From DTU018 sp029550685 (lineage in GTDB: Bacteria; Bacillota; Syntrophomonadia; Syntrophomonadales; Syntrophomonadaceae): a DNA stretch of 11,792 bases. Positions 6,156-11,792 of this stretch are shown here, one piece after another. The translations under genes and the position numbers were made by a program. The notes below the pieces were generated by a model. It made no database searches. It saw only the letters and a program-made list of their open reading frames with translations, and was not told where the DNA came from. The number at the start of each line of letters is the position of its first letter. Position 1 is the first letter of the stretch. Location of the stretch: NCBI GenBank assembly GCA_035412805.1, contig DAONVO010000070.1, positions 1 through 11,792 on the forward strand. The letters run 5' to 3'.

Positions 6156-8234
6156 CTATACTTTCACTTCCTGACGATGCTTGCATTCGCTGTTTTGACA
6201 AACAATCTGTACCCCATAAGTACGATCCTTCTTTTCTACCATGGCATCCCCACAGATGGCACATTTCTCACCGGTAGGTTTATTCCAAGAGCGGAAAGTG
6301 CAGTCAGGATAATTGCTGCACCCGTAAAACCTACGTCCTTTTTTGGTTTTCAAGGCAATAATGGCTCCACCACAGTGAGGACATGTAACCCCTGTATCTT
6401 CATTAATTGATTCAGTGTGCCGGCACTCGGGAAAGCCTGAGCAAGCCAAAAACTTTCCAAAACGCCCGTATTTGATCAGCAAAGGCCGCCCGCATTGGGG
6501 ACAATCTTTGCCGGCTTCTTCATCTTTAATTTCCACTTTTTCGATACGTTGCTGGGCTTTTTGCAAATCCTCGGCAAAAGGCTGGTAAAATTCTCTGATT
6601 ACTTGGCGCCATTCCATCTGTCCTTCTTCGATAAGATCCAGTTCTTCTTCCATTTTTGCGGTGAATTCAACCTCTACAATATTGCTGAAATGATCTTTCA
6701 GCAAGTCAACTACTATGAAGCCCAGTTCAGTAGGTACAAACTGCTTATTCTGACGTTCCACATAATGACGCTTTAAAATCGTGTCAATTATAGGTGCATA
6801 GGTACTGGGCCGGCCAATATTCTTCTCCTCCAGGAGTTTTACCAAGCTGGCTTCCGTAAAACGGGGCGGTGGTTGAGTAAAATGCTGTTCAGCTTGCAGA
6901 CTCTCCAAAAATAATTTCTCATTGATTTTTAATGGGGGAATATGGTTTTTTGCTTCCTCTTCTTCCTGATCATTATATACTTTCTTGTACCCGGCAAATT
7001 TCAAATGGGAGGATGAAGAGCGAAACAGGTATTCACCTGCCTGAATATCCACAGAAATGGTGTCATACACCGCCGGAGTCATCTGACTGCTGACGAAGCG
7101 ATCCCATATCAGCTTATAGAGCCGGTATTGATCCCGGGTTAAAAAAGGTTTTACCGACTCGGGAGTACGGTACACCGAAGTAGGGCGAATTGCTTCATGA
7201 GCATCCTGGGATGATTTACGGCTTTTATATTGGTTTGGTTCCGACGGCGCATACTCCTGGCCATAATGTTCAGTAATAAAGGCGATAGCTTCCTCCTGGG
7301 CTACGCTGGACACTCGGGTAGAATCAGTTCTTAAATAGGTTATGAGGCCTACGGTACCCTCTTTCCCTAACTCCAAGCCCTCGTACAGTTCCTGAGCTAC
7401 CCTCATGGTACGCTGGCTAAAAAAGTTCAAACGTTTCGAACTCTCCTGCTGCAAGGTACTGGTTATAAATGGCGGCAAAGGTTTTTTGCGCTTTTCTTTC
7501 TTTTCTACTTCAGTGACTATAAAATCATGCTGGGCTAGTTCATCTATAATACGATTCTTCTCTTCCTCATTAGGAATAGTTATTTTTTCACCGCGGTAGC
7601 TGACCAGCTTGGAAATCAGGCCGGCCTTTTCTACGGTGTTCAAAAGTGCTTCAATGGTCCAGTATTCTTCGGGCACAAACTCCCGTATCTCTTGTTCCCG
7701 TTCACATATCAGCCTAACAACTACGGATTGAACCCGTCCAGCGCTTAATCCCTTACGTACTTTGCTCCACAGTAGGGGGCTTAGATTATATCCCACCAGT
7801 CTATCCAATACCCTTCTGGCTTGCTGGGCGTTAACCCGGTTCAGGTCTATGGGACGAGGTTTCTTGATAGCTTTTTTCACTGCATCTTTGGTGATTTCAT
7901 TAAACTCAACCCGGCATTTAGCATTATCCGGAATACGTATTGCATTTTGCAGATGCCAGGCAATAGCTTCTCCTTCCCGGTCTGGGTCAGTGGCCAACAG
8001 CACCCGTCCGGCCTTCTGGGATTCATCCTTGATTTCCTTAAGTAAATCCCCTTTGCCGCGAATAGTTATATACTGGGGTTCAAAATCGTTATCTACATCT
8101 ATGCCCAGTTTACTTTTGGGTAAATCTTTGATGTGTCCCACCGATGCTTTTACCCGGTAACCTTTACCCAGGAATTTACTTAAGGTTTTGGCTTTAGCTG
8201 CTGACTCAACAATCACCAGCGTCGTCTCTGCCAA
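6156..8234 (-). CDS. topA: DNA topoisomerase I (type IA)
   Basis: TopA relaxes negative supercoils by a transient 5'-phosphotyrosine break. The roughly 692-aa product has an N-terminal Toprim domain (TLVIVESAAKAKTL; ATDPDREGEAIAWHL with the metal-binding DxD), the ARRVLDRLVGY and LSAGRVQSVVVRLI segments, and the active-site motif GLITYLRTDSTRVS with the catalytic Tyr at about 300. The C-terminal fifth has three four-cysteine zinc ribbons (about 578-605, 618-645 and 658-684). I prefer the TTG at 8234, because AGGTGA lies five bases upstream. The GTG at 8243 used by the longest reading is part of that ribosome-binding site and would add only three residues. It is 62 bases from dprA, and its TAG stop touches the TTG of trmFO. 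Confidence 0.97.
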   Translation of the reverse strand: MAETTLVIVESAAKAKTLSKFLGKGYRVKASVGHIKDLPKSKLGIDVDNDFEPQYITIRGKGDLLKEIKDESQKAGRVLLATDPDREGEAIAWHLQNAIRIPDNAKCRVEFNEITKDAVKKAIKKPRPIDLNRVNAQQARRVLDRLVGYNLSPLLWSKVRKGLSAGRVQSVVVRLICEREQEIREFVPEEYWTIEALLNTVEKAGLISKLVSYRGEKITIPNEEEKNRIIDELAQHDFIVTEVEKKEKRKKPLPPFITSTLQQESSKRLNFFSQRTMRVAQELYEGLELGKEGTVGLITYLRTDSTRVSSVAQEEAIAFITEHYGQEYAPSEPNQYKSRKSSQDAHEAIRPTSVYRTPESVKPFLTRDQYRLYKLIWDRFVSSQMTPAVYDTISVDIQAGEYLFRSSSSHLKFAGYKKVYNDQEEEEAKNHIPPLKINEKLFLESLQAEQHFTQPPPRFTEASLVKLLEEKNIGRPSTYAPIIDTILKRHYVERQNKQFVPTELGFIVVDLLKDHFSNIVEVEFTAKMEEELDLIEEGQMEWRQVIREFYQPFAEDLQKAQQRIEKVEIKDEEAGKDCPQCGRPLLIKYGRFGKFLACSGFPECRHTESINEDTGVTCPHCGGAIIALKTKKGRRFYGCSNYPDCTFRSWNKPTGEKCAICGDAMVEKKDRTYGVQIVCQNSECKHRQEVKV

Positions 8235-8296
8235 CCAGATCACCTCTCCATGGATATTGATATTATTGTATGTTGAGTATACCCATAATTCCTTGT

Positions 8297-9394
8297 CTAA
8301 CGTATCTTAACATAGTAATTGCCCGGGGTCGACGTCACTATCCCCTTTAGCTCCAGTTTTAGCAGCAAGGAACTTAAGGTTCCATGATCCAGGCTGGTTC
8401 TCTGCAGCAATTCATCAAAATGAATTCCATCAACTTCAATCAACTGCAGAATTTCAGCTTCCTCACTGTCTTCCTCAGCAAATAATACTCCTTCCACTAT
8501 AACTGGCGGTGAAGCAGATTGCCAATCAAAATCAGGGTATTCATCAATAATATCCTGAATATCCATAACAAGTTTGGCTCCCTGCTGAATCAGACGATTG
8601 GTTCCTACACTGTTCTTGCTGGTTATGGGCCCAGGCACGGCCATGACATCCCTTCCCTGTTCCAGAGCCATATCGGCCGTAATGAGCGCACCACTGCGTT
8701 CCCGGGCTTCTACTACAATTACTCCCCGGCTTAAGCCGGATATAATCCGGTTGCGCATGGGAAAATGCTTGGAATCAGGTGGCGTATCCATGGGAAATTC
8801 GCTAATCACCAGTCCCTGCATTCTTATGCGCTCATACAGAGATTGATTTTCCCGGGGATAAACCACATTGAGTCCGCTGCCGAGAACTGCTATAGTGGTC
8901 CCAGTATTAAGAGCCCCGGTATGAGCTTCGGCATCAATACCCCGGGCCATGCCACTGACTACAATTACACCATAGGCGGCTAATTCCTCACTGAGTTTTC
9001 GGGACGTGTTCCGCCCATAGTGAGTAGCGTTTCTGGAGCCAACTATGGCCAGGCAAAAACCGGTCCATAATTCCAAGTTACCAGCACAGTATATTACAAA
9101 AGGCGGATTATGAATAGTCTTCAATAATACTGGATAGTTATCATCCAATATAGAAACCACTTGAAACCCGTGGGCTTCTATCTTCTCCAGGCAATCCCAA
9201 GAAGTCCGGGAGCGTCGCCTTTGGATTAAATCAGTCACCGCCTCTGTAGGCAGAATCTTATACAAGGCTGCCTCATTAGCTTTATACATCTCGGCAAAAC
9301 TGCCCCACTCGTTAAACCCTTTCCACAAGGTGCCGGTCCCTACCCCACTTAAGGCATGGATTTCACATAGGGCTGCTTTCTCAGCTCGATCCAT
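8297..9394 (-). CDS. dprA: DNA processing protein DprA (Smf)
   Basis: DprA binds incoming single-stranded DNA and loads RecA during natural transformation; in many non-competent species it is conserved with less clear function. The 365-aa product has an N-terminal helix-hairpin-type domain (about 1-65), an extended Rossmann core with AIVGSRNATHYGR (116-128), VSGMARGIDAEAH (146-158), VLGSGLNVVYPREN (170-183) and HFPMRNRIISGLS (210-222), and a C-terminal winged-helix domain (about 310-365, EILQLIEVDGIHFDELL...YYVKIR). This three-part layout is full length. The ATG at 9394 follows GGGGGAGA five bases upstream. It is the first gene of the minus-strand block and diverges from two small plus-strand ORFs. 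No comM/yifB-like neighbour, common beside dprA, is present in the window. Confidence 0.96.
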   Translation of the reverse strand: MDRAEKAALCEIHALSGVGTGTLWKGFNEWGSFAEMYKANEAALYKILPTEAVTDLIQRRRSRTSWDCLEKIEAHGFQVVSILDDNYPVLLKTIHNPPFVIYCAGNLELWTGFCLAIVGSRNATHYGRNTSRKLSEELAAYGVIVVSGMARGIDAEAHTGALNTGTTIAVLGSGLNVVYPRENQSLYERIRMQGLVISEFPMDTPPDSKHFPMRNRIISGLSRGVIVVEARERSGALITADMALEQGRDVMAVPGPITSKNSVGTNRLIQQGAKLVMDIQDIIDEYPDFDWQSASPPVIVEGVLFAEEDSEEAEILQLIEVDGIHFDELLQRTSLDHGTLSSLLLKLELKGIVTSTPGNYYVKIR

Positions 9395-9440
9395 CTGCTA
9401 TCTCCCCCGCACATTAGTGGACAAATAAACTCTAACGCCA

Positions 9441-9469
9441 TTGATACCATAAATATTTAGGCAAAGCAA
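9441..9469 (-). promoter_or_regulatory. Candidate vegetative promoter for the dprA operon
   Basis: On the minus strand TTGCTT (9469-9464) and TATCAA (9446-9441) are separated by exactly 17 bases, about 47 bases upstream of the dprA ATG. Each box matches the sigma-A consensus at four of six positions. The spacing and position are good and the boxes are moderate. It is the best candidate I found in the 208-base divergent gap. Confidence 0.35.
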
Positions 9470-9520
9470 GAAAATTACCTTCTATTTCCTGGCCAGTTAT
9501 TATTTGTAATGATAGTCACA

Positions 9521-9549
9521 GTTACATAATTTACTTATCTAAATAAAAT
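9521..9549 (+). promoter_or_regulatory. Candidate promoter for the small plus-strand ORF pair
   Basis: GTTACA (9521-9526) and TAAAAT (9544-9549) are separated by 17 bases and lie about 54 bases before the first small ORF. The -10 box is good and the -35 box moderate. CATAAT at 9525-9530 with TTGTAA at 9504-9509 is an alternative, but its spacing is only 15. The area is AT-rich, so chance matches are expected. Confidence 0.3.
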
Positions 9550-9602
9550 AGCCGGCGGGAAAAATATGATTGAAAAAGCAAATCGGAAGGAAGTGAAGCA
9601 TC

Positions 9603-9779
9603 ATGTTTTCAGTTCTAATGGATTTCATGGATTATAAAAATTCTGTAAGTAAAAAATTTATGCGCCAAGATAAGGTGGACCCAGGCACATTCAGCATGCT
9701 GGAGCCGGGATGGTGGGTTCTGCATGCTTTAGCCATTTCAGGAGTTTACCTGTTGGGACGTAGAATGCAGCATCGCTAG
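9603..9779 (+). CDS. Small hypothetical protein, 58 aa, one predicted membrane segment
   Basis: I do not recognise this protein. It starts MFSVLMDFMDYKNSVSKKF; the second half contains PGTFSMLEPGWW followed by a hydrophobic run VLHALAISGVYLLG (about residues 39-52) and ends in RRMQHR. That is a single C-terminal membrane helix with a basic tail, which by the positive-inside rule would place the C-terminus in the cytoplasm. AGGAAG lies nine bases before the ATG. A second ORF follows 25 bases later on the same strand. It diverges from dprA. Reality is supported by the ribosome-binding site, a plausible promoter and the ordered composition; function is unknown. Confidence 0.6.
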   Translation: MFSVLMDFMDYKNSVSKKFMRQDKVDPGTFSMLEPGWWVLHALAISGVYLLGRRMQHR

Positions 9780-9804
9780 AATAAATGAAAAAGAGGGAGG
9801 AAAT

Positions 9805-9978
9805 ATGCGTATTTTTACTTCTGAGCCTATATCATCCCTTCGGAGCCGCCTGCGCAATACCCTGAACCGGGAAGATGTAATGGATGAAAATATTTACGAA
9901 GAAGTATGGCTTCCTTTTGGTGATGATAAAGAAACCGATATTCAACGCCTGGTAGAACAGCATAGGATTCGTAAATGA
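9805..9978 (+). CDS. Small hypothetical protein, 57 aa, charged and soluble
   Basis: I do not recognise this protein. It begins MRIFTSEPISSLRSRLRNTL, continues with an acidic stretch (NREDVMDENIYEEVWLPFGDD) and ends in a likely helix, DIQRLVEQHRIRK. There is no membrane segment or signal peptide. A strong ribosome-binding site, GAGGGAGG, ends four bases before the ATG, the best in the plus-strand region, which argues for a translated gene. It lies 25 bases after the 58-aa membrane ORF and is probably co-transcribed with it. It ends 47 bases from the convergent end of the methyltransferase gene, and I see no clear terminator in that gap. Confidence 0.6.
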   Translation: MRIFTSEPISSLRSRLRNTLNREDVMDENIYEEVWLPFGDDKETDIQRLVEQHRIRK

Positions 9979-10025
9979 GATATGCAACAGCTCAATGTAG
10001 ACTGTATTCAGGGGAGACCGGTAAG

Positions 10026-11327
10026 TTAGGGCAGGGTTAGGGGCAGCTTAACTGGTCCTCCCTGGATATCCCAGACTTGTACTACCAGTGGTTTATTAAT
10101 ATCATCAAGCTTGAGGGTAAGTTGTAGGGGAACCATTTGCCCCCGTTTGGCAGGTATAACTTGTAGCAGGGACATAAAATGCTGGCCCTTTAGCCAACCA
10201 ATTTCCCAAAAATCAATCCAAGCTAATCCGGGCGGCCTTCCGTCCCGGGGCTGATAAGATTGCAGGGTTATGGTAAATTCATGGCCGAATAAATGAGAAT
10301 TACACTCGGTTATGATTGACAATTGACCTGGCGGGGAAGTATCTGGTTGGGTGGTACTAATCATAAAGGGACGGCTGTTGTTTTTGATTAGCCTATGGAT
10401 GCTGGTTTGGATCGCATACATGCTGTTGTCACTCATTATCCATCTTCGTCCCAGGTTTTCACAAGCTTCTGCACTTGTTCCCGAACCGCAATAAAAGTCG
10501 CCTACCAGAGAGTTTTCCATCGTAGAGGCCTGTATAATGCGCTGCACCAGTTCCACTGGCTTTTGAGTAGGAAACTTCCAGTTGTTGCCGGCGGTGGGGC
10601 TAAGTATCTTGGGAATATCAATCCACCAGTCCTGAAGTAAAGCCCCTCTGCTGTCCAGTTTATAACGGTCACCCTTAACTTTGGTAAGGCCTCTTTGAAT
10701 CGTGCCAGGTGAATAAGGCCGGTACTGGGGATTAAAAATATAGTCTGCTCCCCGGCTGTACCAGAATATAACATCATGTTTACGGTGGAAATGGCGCCGG
10801 GTTCCGCTGCCTCCTCCATAGCACCAAACTATCTCATTGACAAAACGCTGGGGGGAAAATACTTCGTCCAGAATTATTTTCACATAATGGGAGGAATGAT
10901 AATCCAGATGGACGAACAGGCTGCCCTGTTCTGACAAAAGCTGCTTTATCATAGCAACTGATTCATAAATATGCTGCAAGTATGAGGAAAGATTCCGGTA
11001 GCCATTATCACGAAACACCCGCTGCTTGACCTGCTGGGCCCCGCCGGGGGTATCAATTTTTATCTGGGCATAATAGTCACTATCAGTTAAATAAGGAGGA
11101 TCTATGTATATGCAGTCAAAGCTCTGCTCATAACCATTATCCAGCAACCAAGCCATAACTTGATGATCCGTGCCTAAGCAAAGCTGATTGTCCACATCTA
11201 CTAAGGAATTTTGCAGGGAATTTTCGCTGACCTGGGGAAAAACCACCTGTCGTATTCGATGGTTATAGGTTTTTTCATCCGGTTGCCTCTTTCCTCTCCA
11301 GTAAAGAACTATATCATCCTGATTCAT
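10026..11327 (-). CDS. Adenine-specific DNA methyltransferase, beta class, apparently orphan
   Basis: This enzyme would transfer a methyl group from S-adenosylmethionine to adenine in a specific DNA site. Of 433 residues, catalytic motif IV DPPY (76-79, in CIYIDPPYLTDSDYY) comes first. It is followed by a variable target-recognition part, the TQKP motif (254-257, in FPTQKPVELVQRII) and the SAM-binding motif DFYCGSGTSAEA (277-288). This order, DPPY before FxGxG, defines the beta class, shared with type III Mod subunits. After about residue 325 comes an extra domain of about 105 aa (WIDFWEIGWLKGQHF, then alternating hydrophobic strands) that I cannot name. No endonuclease or res gene is visible in the window. 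The ATG at 11327 has GGTAGGAG almost touching it, so the spacing is unusually short; a TACAAT -10-like box lies at 11352-11357. An N4-cytosine specificity is less likely because motif IV is DPPY rather than SPPY. Confidence 0.9.
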   Translation of the reverse strand: MNQDDIVLYWRGKRQPDEKTYNHRIRQVVFPQVSENSLQNSLVDVDNQLCLGTDHQVMAWLLDNGYEQSFDCIYIDPPYLTDSDYYAQIKIDTPGGAQQVKQRVFRDNGYRNLSSYLQHIYESVAMIKQLLSEQGSLFVHLDYHSSHYVKIILDEVFSPQRFVNEIVWCYGGGSGTRRHFHRKHDVIFWYSRGADYIFNPQYRPYSPGTIQRGLTKVKGDRYKLDSRGALLQDWWIDIPKILSPTAGNNWKFPTQKPVELVQRIIQASTMENSLVGDFYCGSGTSAEACENLGRRWIMSDNSMYAIQTSIHRLIKNNSRPFMISTTQPDTSPPGQLSIITECNSHLFGHEFTITLQSYQPRDGRPPGLAWIDFWEIGWLKGQHFMSLLQVIPAKRGQMVPLQLTLKLDDINKPLVVQVWDIQGGPVKLPLTLP

Positions 11328-11359
11328 TCTCCTACCCCCGCTTTCGCTACCATTGTAAC

Positions 11360-11379
11360 AAAAAAAGGAGTTGGCTCCC
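11360..11379 (-). terminator. Short terminator-like hairpin upstream of the methyltransferase
   Basis: On the minus strand GGGAG, a four-base loop CCAA and CTCC are followed by seven T residues. The stem is only four to five base pairs, so it is minimal. It lies about 35 bases upstream of the methyltransferase ATG. It could end a transcript entering from the repeat region, or be chance. The TACAAT box at 11352-11357 lies just past it and could restart transcription. Confidence 0.25.
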
Positions 11380-11437
11380 AGCTATTAGCACCTGAAGAAT
11401 AGACCAGGATAAATGAAAACATTGCTGCATGACTTAA

Positions 11438-11648
11438 GCAGGGAGTATTAGCCGGGCGAGTGACGTAAGATGAGCCGTTGCCGCACACGACGAACCTGAG
11501 GGCTGCGAAGCGGAGCGAGAAACAGGATGTTTCAAGCAGAGTGGACTGAGTGCATGGATGCCGAATTCTTAAGCGATCCGCTTCGCACCGAAGCAAGCCG
11601 ATGTGTTGCAGGCGAGGAGTCCCGGAGCGAGCCGGCTAATACTCCTGC
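11438..11648. repeat. 211-base foldback (MITE-like or structured) repeat element
   Basis: The two ends are near-perfect inverted repeats: GCAGGGAGTATTAGCCGG at 11438 onward and CCGGCTAATACTCCTGC ending at 11648, differing by one bulged base. A second nested inverted repeat, 11504-11517 with 11574-11587, pairs 13 of 14 bases around TGCGAAGCGGA. The arms between the outer and inner stems are both 43 bases long, so the element is symmetric. The apex holds small hairpins: GAAAC-aggat-GTTTC (11519-11533), GCAT-gg-ATGC (11552-11561), and the palindromes GAATTC and CTTAAG. It is visibly richer in G and C than the genes around it and has no convincing ORF. It may be a non-autonomous mobile repeat or a structured RNA; I cannot tell which. 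No clear target-site duplication was found. Confidence 0.65.
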
Positions 11649-11792
11649 ATCCCAACCAACACTCCTGCAAAACCGTGGTTAGCATAGAACGACATAGAGA
11701 TTGCCTGTGAATCTCGTTCGAGATCGCCACGTCGCTCCGCTCCCTCGCAACACTAATAGTGAGTTCCAAAGGAACGAACATCGGGAGTGCCG
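11649..11792. repeat. Second repeat-rich segment with a short dispersed-type repeat
   Basis: This non-coding stretch abuts the foldback element. ACTCCTGCA from its right end (11641-11649) recurs at 11661-11669. Positions 11697-11750 run from GAGATTGCC through ACGTCGCTCCGCTCCCTCGC; this pattern (gagattgc ... gtcgctccgctcctcgcaa) is, from memory, common between genes in many anaerobes. Here it is altered: GAGATTGCC is repeated as GAGATCGCC 23 bases later, with ATCTCG-tt-CGAGAT between (11711-11724). Two small perfect hairpins follow: CACTA-a-TAGTG (11751-11761) and GTTCC-aaa-GGAAC (11763-11775). The segment continues past the window edge. Confidence 0.5.

Noticed and set aside
8244..8296. CATACAAT on the minus strand as a sporulation sigma-E -10 box ahead of topA
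   Set aside because: The -10 match is good, but I found no matching -35 element at the proper distance, and the gap is AT-rich.
9566..9640. Short plus-strand ORF starting at ATG 9566
   Set aside because: It stops after about 22 codons, overlaps the 58-aa ORF in another frame and has no good ribosome-binding site.
11324..11596. 90-aa minus-strand ORF overlapping the foldback repeat and the methyltransferase start
   Set aside because: Its sequence is dictated by the inverted-repeat element, it has a repeat-like cysteine/arginine-rich composition, and it overlaps the methyltransferase start; no ribosome-binding site supports it.
11569..11781. 70-aa minus-strand ORF across both repeat elements
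   Set aside because: It is a reading frame through repeat DNA, with a peptide (VARERSDVAIS) of the kind that arises from this short repeat. Not a gene.
10026..11792. A complete restriction-modification system
   Set aside because: Only the methyltransferase is visible; the rest of the window to its right is repeat DNA without a nuclease gene.
11438..11792. CRISPR array or insertion sequence
   Set aside because: There are no regularly spaced identical repeats with unique spacers, and no transposase reading frame; the structure is inverted, not tandem.

Overview
The window looks like chromosome of a motile, low-to-mid-GC Gram-positive anaerobe of the class Clostridia. The protein sequences and general character suggest something near Syntrophomonas, but this is a judgement from memory, not a database result. 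The main evidence is gene order. Read on the minus strand, dprA-topA-trmFO-xerC-hslV-hslU-codY-flgB-flgC-(fliE) is the same order as smf-topA-gid-codV-clpQ-clpY-codY-flgB-flgC-fliE in Bacillus subtilis.

Layout from left to right. Positions 1-951 hold the start of a flagellar rod and basal-body cluster: the first codons of a probable fliE, then flgC and flgB, all minus strand and nearly touching. Positions 952-1115 are a 164-base regulatory gap with a terminator-like hairpin behind codY, a CodY-box-like palindrome and a sigma-28-like promoter candidate ahead of flgB. Positions 1116-9394 are a tightly packed minus-strand block: codY (nutrient-sensing repressor), hslU and hslV (ATP-dependent protease), xerC (chromosome-dimer-type tyrosine recombinase), trmFO (folate- and FAD-dependent tRNA m5U54 methylation), topA (topoisomerase I) and dprA (single-strand DNA processing). 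Most spacings are under 65 bases, and I see no good internal terminator, so one long operon is likely. Three consecutive structural decisions use non-AUG starts (topA TTG, trmFO TTG, hslU GTG).

Positions 9395-10025 break the pattern. Two short, unrecognised plus-strand ORFs (58 and 57 aa), each with a good ribosome-binding site, diverge from dprA. One of them has a single C-terminal membrane segment. Positions 10026-11327 encode a beta-class adenine DNA methyltransferase on the minus strand with an extra C-terminal domain and no visible restriction partner. Positions 11328-11792 are non-coding and visibly GC-richer. They hold a 211-base foldback element bounded by near-perfect inverted ends, followed by a second short repeat of the type that is scattered between genes in many anaerobes.

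The left three quarters is therefore a conserved housekeeping and motility block. The accessory and least explained part is the right end: the small ORF pair, the orphan methyltransferase and the repeat cluster. No CRISPR array, tRNA, rRNA or transposase gene was seen.
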